From Tethya wilhelma (Eukaryota; Porifera; Demospongiae; Tethyida; Tethyidae): a stretch of 64,000 nt of DNA. Of the stretch, positions 21,659 to 33,288 are shown piece after piece. The notes under the pieces are model-generated. The model was given only the letters and a program-made list of their open reading frames with translations, had not been told where the DNA came from and ran no database searches. The stretch is from contig CAXIPT010000002.1 in the NCBI GenBank assembly GCA_964030475.1, forward strand, positions 1,438,519 through 1,502,518. The letters run 5' to 3'. Position 1 is the first letter of the stretch. Every line of letters starts with the position of its first letter. Both the position numbers and the translations under genes were made by a program.

Positions 21659-21885
21659 CATATACCATATAGCTGAAAATATATTGACGGTCAAAAAATT
21701 TGATGGTTTGTGCTGCAGAATGTATAATAAAAATATTGACAATTTTAAATTTAGCAATTTGCATGTGCACATAGTACATGCATATACAGCAGCCAAATTG
21801 TTGGCGGATTTGACAATTTGTGCTTTGACCACCGGACCGTCAAATTAAAATCCTTGTCAATATTCCTGCTATACAGTATTTTCAG
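21659..21885. mobile_element. diverged MITE, TATAG..GGAA type
   Basis: 'taccatatagctgaaaatat' on the left is inverted as 'ctgctatacagtattttcag' on the right. It belongs with the copies at 8352 and 59313. Confidence 0.5.
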
Positions 21886-22109
21886 TCAATTGTACTCTTC
21901 ATGATAGTGTAGCCTTTCAATGACAACTGGGCCACCATCAGGGCACCAAGCATAATACCTCACTCCTACATTTGTATGATTCCACCAAATGTGTTGCACA
22001 TGTAGTTGCAACTAAATTTATAAAAATAATTTTTTATGTCCCTATGTCTATACCAAAGGCTAAAAAATGATTAAATGAAGAGATTTTTGGCGTATCGAAG
22101 TTTTACTCT

Positions 22110-22200
22110 TATGATCACTTTTTTTATGAAGTGATGGTGTTTATTGTTGACACTGCAACTCCTGATGTGAAATGATATATCATGGGAGCCATGAACCGAT
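22110..22200 (-). promoter_or_regulatory. orphan collagen-type promoter relic
   Basis: 'gtgatggtgtttattgttga' then 'tgatgtgaaatgatatatca' repeats the Fox-type and CRE-like layout upstream of the collagen genes, but no signal-peptide exon or collagen exon follows on the minus strand. It probably marks a deleted seventh gene. Confidence 0.45.
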
Positions 22201-22377
22201 TCATGGTCTGTTCCTTTTTGCTGTAAATTTGTCTATAGTCCATCTGCATTTGTATGTTGCACCATAATACTTATGACTGTATAAAGTATTATCTGTATAT
22301 AGCTTATATTAGTTTTTCGCTTCTATCAAAACATTGGTATAATAATTGATATAATATTATTGTACAAGAATAAAAAC

Positions 22378-22610
22378 ATTAAGAATGTATTGAGACACAT
22401 GAATGGCCAAATCATAAAAAAGAAAGCAAACAAGATGGAATAGCTGTTTGAGTGTGTGCAAAATCCTTCTATGGGCTGCATGTAATACTCTTTTTTACTG
22501 TGTAATTACTGTGTAAAGTTTTTCATTTTGCCAACAGGAAGAATTCTTTACACACTCTAACAGCCACTCCACTTGTTTGCTTTCTTTTCACTTTGTAGGT
22601 AACCATATCT
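22378..22610. mobile_element. palindromic MITE, AAACAAGATGGAATGGCTGTT family
   Basis: Arms near 22415-22455 and 22545-22590 are complementary ('gcaaacaagatggaatagct' and partner). Between them lies a spacer with 'atgggctgcatgtaatactc' that is shared with the copy at 48196. Confidence 0.65.
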
Positions 22611-22767
22611 TTGCTGCCATCAGAGGGAGTGAAAGTTGTTTTCTTTTAGCTGACATAATATTTAATAGTTGATAAGATTAATCCCATCCTTGATGGCAAA
22701 TGTACTGTGTCATCATCCAACAGGTATAATTTTGAGTGTAAATTTAAATGCTTATACTTTCTCATGA

Positions 22768-23270
22768 TTGATAGTTGCAGGTGGAATATGTCTGTTGACA
22801 AAAGCACATAGACATCTACTGTTAGGAAAGCCCGAATTAACTCTAGAAAAAATGAAGGATTTATTAACACATTGGTACTCAAATTGTGATAAACGCTTGG
22901 GGTGTGTAAAACCTCCACTTATCAACATACCCTTAAATCGTATTGTTCTGGATGAGCTTCACCTACTTTTGGATGTTTTAATAAGGAATTAAGCCCTATA
23001 TATGCAGATACAAGGGATCACAGTGATAGAGATTGTCTTGGTATAGAGAGCCATCACCTGAGAGAACTCGAACAGGCGATTCACACATGTGTTGTATACT
23101 TCGGCAAAACAAAGAACTAAAGTTCTGGAAAGCCTAAACCTGGCAGTTTTGATTGGACTTGGCAAGAATAAGCTGTTCGTCCTTAGGAATCTTCCAGCAA
23201 AGATGGATTCTCTTTTAGAAGAAAATGTTGCATCATCTGTTGCTTAACTTTGGAACGTAAGGCTCTATGG
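22768..23270 (+). pseudogene. remnant of a repeated animal transposon-type protein
   Basis: The first part reads PPLINIPLNRIVLDELHLLL, a motif I know from repeated transposon-like proteins of sponges and cnidarians (usually followed by RVTD). After a stop, frames continue with LAVLIGLGKNKLFVLRNLPA and KMDSLLEENVASSV, which fit the next conserved block of such proteins. Frameshifts and stops show it is dead. Exact superfamily not certain. Confidence 0.4.
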
Positions 23271-23422
23271 TTGAATGTGTTCATTAATGCACTTTCATGG
23301 GTTCTATTTGTACACTTCTGAACCAATGAGCAATCTTATACCACCACATTCACCATCCTTATTCCAATCATGTGTATTATGCGGTCATTGATGATAATTT
23401 TTTTGTATTCATCCCACAGGTT

Positions 23423-23458
<36 letters not shown>

Positions 23459-23483
23459 GCGTGCATGTGTGTGTGTGTGTGTG
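23423..23483. repeat. TG microsatellite
   Basis: Two TG runs (about 23423-23457 and 23466-23483) broken by a short 'ttgcgtgca'. Open frames across it are artefacts of the repeat. Confidence 0.95.
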
Positions 23484-23696
23484 ATACATCTACATATGGA
23501 TGTGCATGTGTGTGACGATGTGCATACTATGTATGTGAGCATGCCGCTGTGCTTAATTCTATTCATTGCATGTAGGATTTCCATTCTCTTTATACTACAA
23601 TCTCCTCTTCTTCTCCATCATCAGTATAAATGGTGGCCTTTCATGTAAATAATAAGCTATTATACTTAAATAGGTTATTTTACTTACTACAATATA

Positions 23697-24412
23697 ATAC
23701 GTACGGTAGTACGTATAGTAGGAATGGGCCAAATGTCCCATAGACACAATACAAAATATTTATGATCATAAAAATCTAGCAAGCAAAATTAAACTTTTAA
23801 ACTTGCACAGAACCTCTCACGGACATATTATCAATTGCCTGCAAGGCCTAAAACTCATGCACAAAAACTTTCCTCGGCACTCGTAGAGAGCGCTAGTGGG
23901 AAGCCATCATAGTGCCATTTTTGTTCTGCTAACGTACTTACTTACTTCCTAACTAACTTACTTGAAAAGGATTTCCAGAGAACCAGAATGTGTTGGGCCA
24001 ACTTTGACAGCACAAAGTAAGTTCTTTTCATAGGTACTACATTCCTTGATACTCATTTTCATCACAAATAAGCCTAAACATAAACTAGAAAGGTTTGAAA
24101 CTTAGTGTATAAATTTATGTACTAAAATTCAGTCATGTTTGTAGTTAGAGTTCAGAGGTCATTATCCACGTGGCATTATTATGCGCATGTGCATTACTCA
24201 TTAGCCTCTTCCAGCATTATGAAGTGCATGAGGGTCTACTACTCAAGCTTTTTGCATCGACTAATCAGTCTCTGGTAGTCTCCCCACTGTAGTGTTGAAA
24301 AAAATTAATGAATAAAAATTTCAAACAAATTAGTAGTGTAGGAATGGGCAGTGCAGTAAAAAGTATTGGAACAAAGCGTGTCTCAATTTCGGCACATGAT
24401 TACTTCATTTTT
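23697..24412 (-). mobile_element. non-autonomous element with terminal hairpin, copy 2
   Basis: Reverse-oriented relative of 4519-5225. The perfect palindrome (core TACGGTA) is at 23697-23716 and the other end is 'cggcacatgattacttcatt'. The two copies differ at many positions and in their simple-repeat segment, so they are old. Confidence 0.65.
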
Positions 24413-26220
24413 TTATACCCAACTCTTGGCTGGCAGCCCAGTTTAAGTTACTTGTTTGCTATAGTTTGCTCCACTGCTTAGCCTACTAATTATAGTAGAA
24501 ATTTGAACCAATGCCACTCTCAATACAAACATTAAAAATTTAGGAAAATTAATACAACTACGTAAACGCATTCCACAAGCTAATTATCTCACTGCAAAAC
24601 TTCCAGTATTTTTCACAGGTCTGTAAAAATCTTTCAGGGCAAGTATGAGCCAGCATTTTGAATAGAGCAACTCTTTCTCTTTCAGAAAAATCAAGTCTGA
24701 CTTCCAGCAGATGCTCCTATGCGGATCTACACTGCCTTTTTCAGAGGCCCTTCGAAACGGTAGCGCTGAAGTAGGTCAAAAAAAAGTGGGAACAATTTGT
24801 TTTGCCTAGTGCTGTGCTAACAATTTTGGTATCAATCTGTAGTACTAGGTTAGCGCTTCAAGAAAATTCAATTACCAAAAGTTCCTGCTGTACACAAACA
24901 TGATGGTGCTGAAGGAACTGAGTTTCACCAAGAACAACTTAGGAAAGGAACATGGGATCATCCCTCTTGTGTGCGCTAAAAACGGGACTATACAAAATGT
25001 AATACAGACTATTGCAGATGAAAGTATATATATATATATATATAATAGTGCACATCTGTGTCTGAGTCCCCTTGGTCTGACATAACCAAGTTTTATAGTG
25101 ATATTCATATTATGCAGTTGATTACGAAGATTTTAGTGAAAGAATGTTCTATATTCAATGGCCAATTTACTGTCACCAAACCTACTACAAGACTGTGTTG
25201 AAAGCGGTATAGAATCACCAGAATTGAAAATACAAGATTAGGGACAATACTGACTATTGACCACAACATAAAACTGTGTTTCACCACATATTGTACTGAA
25301 GCCATAGATGATTTGTGGATATGGGTGGCAGGCTCCCAGATCCTATTTGCATTTTAATTCATTAATTTTGTGCAACCATACAATCTGTCATGTCACTATA
25401 TCGTTATTTATAATCAGGAATCATTCACCCCAGGCATGGATAATAATTAATAATAAAAAAAATATGTTAATGTTGATTAAGTCATGACTTTGCAATAACA
25501 ATTCTTGAATAATTTATATTTTATTTTTTACTAAAGTTACACAAAAAATCCTTGGTTTTACACTTTTATAAACATGCAGCTGCCTTGTAGCATCAGAAAT
25601 TAAGCGAAGGCTAGGAGATGGTGACTGGAACGATCTATATATATATAAATAAATTATGCTGAAATAATTGGCAGCCACAGAATACATGATAATCACCTGA
25701 TTGCTGCAAAAGTTACATCTCCAGTTAACCCATGATGCCACTTCCTTTGGATAGCTTTCCCAAAGTATTAGATATATATACTCATTCTTTCCCTGTCATT
25801 ATAGCAGTCATAGTGTATGCATGTATATACGTGTACTGTGCTTGACTTTATCATGCACTGATTTTGTAACTCTATCTGTCATGGCATGCAGCAGAATCAA
25901 CGAGGCATAATCATTACTTACTTTACATCTTCTCAAAGCTATGACTCCAACAAGAAACGGTCTTGTGGCAGCTTGTCATCGCTACAACGAAGATGCCTCA
26001 CACATGTCACCGCTGAGACTCCGATTGTACGTATACTCATCACACTAGAAGTCGATGTCATGCAGGTCCAGCTTTGTATGGAGCATTTTTGGCAATAAAG
26101 ACCCGGCTTATATGGACATTATAGATTGCAACAATTTTTATAACTCGAACACAATTAGTGAAAATAAGATTGCTGAGTTAGGTAAGATGACCAAACAAAC
26201 TGAACCTAATATTTAATGAG
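24413..26220. other. no supported gene
   Basis: AT-rich DNA with a TA run near 25025-25044. Short frames near 24880-25080 and 25890-26100 are not accompanied by recognisable domains. Confidence 0.35.
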
Positions 26221-26346
26221 GTTGTTTCTTTTGAAGTAAACATCAACAAGTTCATGGCTATCTATTGTGAGAAGTTCCCAAATGCTTCTGAAAGGATTGG
26301 AGTGCATCTTCAGTGTCAGATTTACAGAGAAGACATGCTTTTGGAA
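26170..26346 (+). CDS. exon fragment ending at an ambiguous base
   Basis: An open frame reads LIFNEVVSFEVNINKFMAIY then EKFPNASERIGVHLQCQIY and stops at the N (26347). Its last 94 bp (26253-26346) are the reverse complement of 11672-11765. Here the exon extends further upstream than in the 11.7-kb copy. Family unknown. Confidence 0.3.
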
Positions 26347-26347
26347 N

Positions 26348-27815
26348 CTAACTAACTTGAATTACGTAAAACAGTACGTCACTCACGTGACTACTGGTAC
26401 CAGGCTCTCTCCTTCCTTATTTTCGAAGAAAATATTCGCGAAGGAGGAGCCTGGGAACGAGGCTATCATTGCCTTAGACAGTTTACAGTGAAGCATGTAC
26501 AAATGCTAGCTATAGCGTACCTCATTAACATTCAGGAAAAAAGAAAACTAGGAGTTTAATTATTCTTGTTTCCACTTGGCTAGGGATGAACACTACTGAG
26601 ACATATAGATATAAACTCCTAGCTGGCAGTTAACTCACAACCATTGCTATCTTGTTTGCTCACTTTTTCTATAATTTGGCCATTCCTATGTCTTATTACA
26701 TTTCTAATTTATTACTTTGGCCACTTCGAATAAATACCTTGTTCCAGTTACCCGACTGACTCGCATTTTACATGATACATGCGAAGGTCAAAAATAATAT
26801 TCACAGGTGCAAAATATGTACTTCATGTGGTCATGATCGTGGCCAGAGCTAGCATACCTCATGGCATTCCTGTTCGATCAAGTCAACAAAAGCTATGGCT
26901 GCAGCTTGACGTGTGCGTATCTGGGTCCAAGGTACTAAGATACTGACTCAACCTCACTTGGTGAACTGTTCACTGAGGTCAAACCTCACATCAAAGACAG
27001 TGACAAGGCGGCCATAGTTGATGATGGAATAAGATGCTCTGTAAATCCTGCTACTATAAATTGGATTGACTGTAAACTAGTAGGATTGTTGGTAAATGAC
27101 TAGTTGGTGCTCCTGACTATTTACCAACTCAACTCTGCAATCGACAATTTCGACTATGGCTATTCGGTGACATCAAGGCCAGTAGTGGAGTCATTCTTCT
27201 TGGCTAATGGATGTACAACACTTTCATTAAGTGGTAGGCTAATTAGATGTTTACACAGAGATTACAAGTGCTTATTGAATCCAACCTCTCTACCTTTATT
27301 ACTCTATACCCAGGAGACTCTTATTCCTACCTGTTGCATGTGCCAAGATACATTGAGAAGTGAGTTAAGAGTCTGTACTTGTTATATTTAACCATTTTTT
27401 TTGTTTACATTCAGTGTGGGACCAATTGTGAGGCACTGGAGTATGCGTTTTGAGGCCAAGCATAAGCGCCTTGTTGCATCCATGGGGAACTTTATCAACT
27501 TTTCCCATTCGTTGGCATTCCGCCATCAGTGTTATCAGTGCTAGATGATGATTTATTGCAAGACAAGTTGGAGTGTGGTCCTGGTAATATAATAGTTACA
27601 AGTAAAAAAAAAACATTGGAAATGTAATGAGACACAGGAATGGCTAAATTGTAAAAAGAACGCAAACAAGATGGAATGGCTGTTAGAGTGTGTGGAGAAT
27701 TCTTCCTGTATGGGCTGCATTTAGCAATCTCCTTATTGAGTCTCTCATTTTGCCCACAGGAAGAGTTCCTTACACACTCTAACAGCCATTCCATCTTGTT
27801 TGCGTTCTTTTTACG
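26348..27815 (-). repeat. 1,468-bp inverted duplication, copy 2
   Basis: Reverse complement of 8458-9925 with the same length. It starts at the base after the N at 26347, inside the foldback element's interior, and then holds one arm of that element (26376-26467). Beyond 27815 the MITE continues normally, whereas at the other copy the homology stops at the N. Confidence 0.9.
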
Positions 27816-27900
27816 ATTTAGCCATTCCTGTGTCTCATTACATTTCCAATGTTTTTTTTTTACTTGTTTGTTCTCATTTTTCCATAATTCTACAAATCAC
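27595..27900. mobile_element. palindromic MITE, full copy
   Basis: The most complete copy of the family. The outer edges 'aatgtaatgagacacaggaa' and the complementary 'ctgtgtctcattacatttcc' flank the inner arms with 'gcaaacaagatggaatggct'. A hairpin of this length has no coding function. Confidence 0.75.
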
Positions 27901-28152
27901 ATTTGAGTTGGTGTGTGTAGCTAGCAACTGAGCAAGCCAGACTACTGAACGGCAGGCTGCTGAGCTGGTAAATTGTGTAGCCTGCTTGATGACTGAAGTG
28001 AAACACACATCTCAGTCATTTGGAGGCAAGAGCTGTATCATAAGATTTACTTTCCTTTCTATATGTTATGATAATCAAAGTCCTGATTCAAGAAGAGCAA
28101 GAGCATCCAGGTATCACAAAATAGTTCCAGGCAACTTGCATTTATTATAAAT

Positions 28153-28653
28153 TCCAAATAACGCACACTTTGTGTGTGGAAAGGGTCGTCAATTCGAATT
28201 TTCTAGAAGCTAATGAATTATGCATGAGTGTAGAAATTAATGGCGGCCATATGGAGAAGGCGCTTTTCACCTTGTATGTGGCTACTCAATGAGAGGCGCT
28301 AAAAACCGATGGCAAAAGCGATTGAAGACAAAGAAACCAACTTCATCCGTTCAAGAATCAGCTTCTAAAAGTGAATGGTCTTCGAGATATGGCGTGAGAA
28401 AATAGAAGAAGAAGAAGAAGAAGAAAAAGAAGATGGAGAAAATTGGAGGTTTGGCAAATTGTAGTTTGGTACTTTAGCAATGGTTTTAGGCCATGTTTTT
28501 GGGCTCATTAGAAAGGGAAAGAGCTAAATAGTAGCTTAAGAAGCCTTTTAGTGCTAGGCGCTCAGTTTTTGCAGTTATTCACGTGAATATTTGTATTGCG
28601 CTAATGGGCCATCCGTGCCATTCCTGTGTACCCAGTACTACCGTACTGGGAAT
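28153..28653 (+). mobile_element. 0.5-kb element ending in CCCAGTACTACCGTACTGGG, copy A
   Basis: Starts 'aaataacgcacacttt', contains 'aaagggtcgtcaatt', a GAA-rich run and 'aggccatgtttttgggctca'. It ends 'gcgctaatgggccatccgtg' plus the 20-nt palindrome (28631-28650). Copies: 48663-49155 (same orientation), 60382-60688 and 61230-61340 (reversed), fragment 10497-10690. No coding region. Confidence 0.7.
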
Positions 28654-28929
28654 GTATTTGTACACACACACACACAGGGAAATCGATACCATTTGCGATA
28701 AGTGAATACAAGGAAAAACTCTCTCATGTCACCGGCCTCCTGGTATTGATTGACGTGCTTATAAGTGTTTATGTTTGCGTGCAATCCTTTACAGAGCCAA
28801 CTGGGTCTAAGTGTGGTGCTGTAGTGGTTGTAAAGCCTTATGTGGAGGAGACTGAAAACCCCCAGTTTGCCTGTGTAACTGAAATCTTTGTTTTACAGAC
28901 AAAGTGTTACTGGGGATAAAGTAGCTGAA

Positions 28930-29778
28930 GTCAAAAGCTACAGTACTTGTTTCATTCTTAGACTGCTGTTCACACTGAACATAAGCTTGTGTGTGACTAG
29001 TCAACTGTTGCAAGCAAGATCTTCATTTTCTCTTGGTCTTGTTTAGTTTACTACAATGTGTTTTATTGCATACATTTTACCAAATCTGCCGAAGTATCTT
29101 GTACTGAGAAAAATACTTACAAACATAAGCCTACTCAAATCAATCAAAAGCATGCATGATTGCATGTGTAACTGTTGGAAAATTAATGCCCTGCGTTCAA
29201 CACGTGGTTCAAGTCATTAAATGTTCTGATCACTACGAGCTATACCTCGCGAGCTTATTCCAACGAACCTTCCAGGTAAACAGTATTATTCAGAGACAAC
29301 ACAGCGTGTCAAAGAATTGCCAGTATAAGCAGTGTTAACTTGTCAATTTTACTGGAGCACAATGTCATGCATGTACAATTTCATGCATATTAATTTTATC
29401 TATACACATATTATTCCATACTGTAGCATCTCTGTGTGTGAGGCTATAATGCTTTATGTACTAATAACGACCTTATTATGGCCAGTCAATGCCGTTCAAA
29501 GTCTTCTGGTAGGTTCACATTGAATGTGATTATTATATTTACTAAGTAAGAGTCATGCACTCTTGGTTTTACTACCCCAAGATAGAAATGGTGTTCATGA
29601 GAAGAGTACCAGTGCAAATAATTGAACACCCACACGAAGTCAGGTTTGATGATTGTGTGAAAGTCTAGCGTACTGATGGAGTAACTAGCTAACATCAGGT
29701 TCTGCTTCATTGATCAATTAATTGTTTAATTTTACATACTTAAAGTATCCTGCATGTGAGAAATACCTCTTATATACA
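28930..29778. other. no gene seen
   Basis: Unassigned AT-rich DNA with no domain-bearing frame and no repeat that I can match elsewhere in the window. Confidence 0.35.
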
Positions 29779-30490
29779 AAATGAAAGCACCAAGGTGCAT
29801 AAGCCTCGGCACACTCAACTAGCATGCACAACTAAACATGTATGAGTAATCTAGGACCGGCAGCACCGTGACGGTCCACTGAGAGGTCAGTGTCAGCCTG
29901 GCAAAATTGAGCTGTGGTCACCCAGTTTGTTATATTTAAACCTCTGTTTAGAAATTCATTGAATATAATTTTGACGCTTGTAGTACTTGTAAATTGAATG
30001 CTCAGCTGTAGCTAGCTATTTCAGTACACTGCAAATTATACCAGCTGTCAGCCTGACAGGCATAATTTGATACAAAGCACATGGATACTTTTTAAAGCAA
30101 ATGGATATTTCTACACAAAGTATCATCGCACTATATTCAATTTGCAATCAATCAGAGTTACTTACCTGCTCAAGCAGCTAAGCCAGCCAAACTCGAGTCC
30201 ATGATTCAAGCTATTGTTTCTATTTAATGCACACTATACGGGGCGGGATCAATGGGTGCGGTTTTGAAGCTAAGCGCTCAGAGAAGCACAAAAGCCTCAA
30301 ATCTCAGAAACTACAGTGTTTTGCAAGATTCTACACAACAAATTTCTAGATAATTTCGATTCATGAACGTAAGTACCTTCTGTTTGGACCATAGAGCTGC
30401 CATTCTTCAGATAATCTATAGTAACAGACAGACAGACACACACACACACACACAAAACGACTACCGTAATCCTCTGCACGTGCTACGCAT
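29779..30490 (+). mobile_element. 0.7-kb GCCTCGGCAC element, copy 2
   Basis: Left edge 'aaatgaaagcaccaaggtgc', right edge 'cctctgcacgtgctacgcat'. The GACA/CA microsatellite sits at the same internal position as in the other two copies. Confidence 0.65.
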
Positions 30491-30513
30491 CCCATCCCAT
30501 ATCCCGACATCTA

Positions 30514-30550
30514 TCGTTTTCGATGTCTATCCCATAGACATCGAAAACGA
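30514..30550. repeat. perfect palindrome upstream of the recombinase pseudogene
   Basis: Arms 'tcgttttcgatgtct' and 'agacatcgaaaacga' with a 7-nt loop. Together with inverted CCAATCAGATT motifs on both sides of the following gene (30580-30590 and 32125-32135) it may be part of an element boundary. Confidence 0.6.
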
Positions 30551-30655
30551 GTGATATAACTGGCTTGTACCATGGGCCAATCAGATTACCGCATGAATAG
30601 GTACACTTGACGACAACAGCTAAGCTTAGTTGCAGATCACAAAAGCACAAAAAGT

Positions 30656-31800
30656 ATGATGGAAGACGAACTGGACAATCTCTTGTCACAAGCGGACCCG
30701 AGGCTTCTACAGTCTCTAGAAAATTGTGATAATAATAAGCAAGTTAACGATCCCTACCAGTACATTGCTTCCTCTTCGCATGCTACTCTCAAAAAAACTT
30801 ATCTAAATCAGCTGCACTTATCAACCTCAACTAGCTGCATTGCTGCCAAAACTGAACGCTTTAAAGAACTAAAAACAGATACTGAATTGGAAGAAGCTAA
30901 GAAGACTGCTGTTCCTAGAAACACTATTTGGGCTATGAATGTCTGGAAACAATGGCAGACGAAACGTACGCCAGTCATACAAGGATTGGCCAACTCATTT
31001 GCTCATCTCTGACTCATATCAAATGATTTAGAGGCAAGGAAAGAAACTGTAGAATATTATACACCTGGCACATTGTATGGGGAAAAAAAGACCACTTGAC
31101 AGTGAGATGAAACGTTTGAGTGCACTTGGGTATGGAGCCAAGCTGAGCCAATCACTGCACTGAGGTATACTTGGGAGATAGTAGCCCTCAGATTCTTCTT
31201 GACACAATGCTGTATCTTTGTGGCTACCATTTTCTTTACGTAGTGGAGAGGAACACCGTGGTCTTCAGTTGTCTCAGTTTGAACTTGTTACGCCTGAAGA
31301 TGAGAGTCAGCCTTACCTGATATACACAGAGCACTACTCGAAAAATAATCAAGGAGACCATAACATTGCAAAGTCAAACCAAAGTCTGTTACTACGCAAA
31401 TGTCGACAATCCTCACTTATTTCAAGTCTATCTTAGTCATCGTCCTGCAGGAGACACTGATACTTTCTATTTGACTCCACTACATAAGCCCAAGAATGTT
31501 GTGTGGTATTCAAATGTGCCTATCGGACACAACACACTCTCCAAAATGGTTCATAGACTGTGTGAAAAATATCTGGTTTCAAAACAAACCACTCACTCCG
31601 AGTTACCACTGCTACATGCTTGTTCCAAAGTGGAGTAGATGAACAACTAATTATGTCTCATTGATGGAGTTAGGTCATACAAGTGAATCAGCAATGAACA
31701 GAAAATGGTTGTGTCTAGTGTTCTTAACTGTGCAAGGGGTACAAGTAGTGAAAACGAGAGCACCAGTGTTACTAAGAAGAAAAAATTGGACAATCAGTCT
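30656..31800 (+). pseudogene. Crypton-like tyrosine recombinase (DUF3504-type) pseudogene
   Basis: The first frame (30656-31012) is an intact N-terminal part with AVPRNTIWAMNVWKQWQTKR, typical of the SAM-like domain of Crypton/DUF3504 proteins. After stops, the catalytic domain continues in several frames: LPFSLRSGEEHRGLQLSQFE (first catalytic Arg region), YTEHYSKNNQGDHN, DTFYLTPLHKPKNVVWYSN, then in another frame HSLRVTTATCLFQSGVDEQL (His-x-x-Arg box) and DGVRSYK with the nucleophile Tyr at 31678-31680. The stretch between QLIM and DGVRSYK lacks the expected GHRS-type block, so a catalytic residue is deleted. Such enzymes cut and rejoin DNA at short direct targets. The gene is dead through frameshifts, stops and this deletion. 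Confidence 0.75.
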
Positions 31801-32180
31801 CATGTAGATCATCACATTTCTTTATCCGAGTCATCATCATGTGTCCTACGTTTACTATTTCTGGGTGTACATCTATCACCATTAACTATAACAATCATGC
31901 TTAATTTTAATTCAGTGATCAACTCAGTTACTGTAATCACATTCTTCCTAAAAATATTATCATGCAAAAATACATGGAAGGAGTGGCCTACAATTGTAGC
32001 AGTGTAATAAATAGCTTATATAGGTAGAGGGGGTGTTGACAATCATATGCCTAGGGGGAAAATGCTGTTGTTCTGATAAGACTAAACATAGGAGGTGAAT
32101 ATCTAGATATCCACCTCATTTTGAGCAATCTGATTGGTCAATTGATGGTACAAATATATATATAATATATATACATATAT

Positions 32181-32218
32181 ACAAGGAGTGGGGCTCGCTT
32201 CGCTCGCCCACTCCTTGT
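32181..32218. repeat. stem-loop ACAAGGAGTGGG / CCCACTCCTTGT
   Basis: A 12-bp perfect stem closes a 14-nt GC-rich loop (gctcgcttcgctcg). The same 'ggggctcgct' core returns at 32883. It looks like the end of a small element. Confidence 0.55.
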
Positions 32219-33205
32219 TTGTGTATGTTTATAGGATCATGCAGTTACTATAACTTAAACAATAGTAAGGTAAAATTGATGAGCAAAGCAATTGTGAAAC
32301 AATATTCTTCTATGGTCAGTTGGCTTAGGACAACCTTTGCAGTTGAAGCAACACACTACAATCACATCAATGCTGGCATAAGCAATTGGAAAAAAAGGGA
32401 TGCTCTGCTGAGTCAGTGTTACTTTGCTTTGGCCAGCTCAGCAATTTACCTCACTACGTGACGTCACAAACGACGCTTTTCCGACTTCCGCCATTTTTCT
32501 AATCAACTGGCAAAGAAACTCGTTATCTGGCTAGCTGTGTTTAGTGTACAGCGACAGAGAAGCAGACTCCTAGAAGCGAAAGTTCTTAACTTGCTAAGCT
32601 TCTTTTGTAAAAGATTGGCTTCTCTATCACGCTTCTTCGTCGGATACATACACCACTGGTAAGCCTTGTCAATGATCTCAGCGCCTGTGATTCCATCCTA
32701 GGCTAGTACTATCTAACTCTAGGCACACTTTTTATAGCTTGCATTTTTCACTGTCCAAAGAAAAAGTAGCGTTTTAGCTCGAGGTCGCATCACTTCCGGT
32801 GACCCTCCGTTACACACACACACACGGACAAAACTTTGCTTATAATATGATAAGGACAAAACACTCATTCACACGACTACAATGGGGCTCGCTCATGCTT
32901 GCCCCAAATACAAGCCAACTTCTGGTTACTATACTTTAAAGAATAACAACCAGATTAACCATCATGTGTTGATTCTACACTTGTTAAATAGTGTACTTTC
33001 TACACCACTGGTGTTGTTTCTACTACCCATTTTTAATAGTGTGTGTGTGTGTGTGTGCCTACAACTTATACAATGCATATGTATACATATTCAATAAAAT
33101 TATGTGATATGGACAAAACTAGCTCTGGAATGGAATGTGGCACACTTCCAATTGAGAATCTGCCTAAACCCAGGGAATTGTAAATTGATGAATTATTGAT
33201 AGTTA

Positions 33206-33252
33206 TTAAGCCTCGGCACGTGCGTAGCACGTGCAGAGGGTTATGGTAGTCG

Positions 33253-33288
<36 letters not shown>

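Larger units (their letters stand above)
27104..28920 (+). pseudogene. transposase remnant, nested with later insertions
   Basis: Plus-strand version of the remnant at 8740-9170: QLNSAIDNFDYGYSVTSRP, then MRFEAKHKRLVASMGNF near 27440-27490. About 1.2 kb further on, at 28795-28900, SKCGAVVVVKPYVEETENPQ and FACVTEIFV correspond to the C-terminal block AVITQMDAEYPTFGKLVDI of the gene at 45755-48110. The gap is filled by a palindromic MITE (27595-27900) and a hairpin-ended element (28153-28653). The C-terminal pairing is inference from motif order. Confidence 0.5.

Noticed and set aside
23336..23648. Open frames rich in Val-Cys or Thr-His
   Set aside because: Translations of the TG/CA microsatellite.
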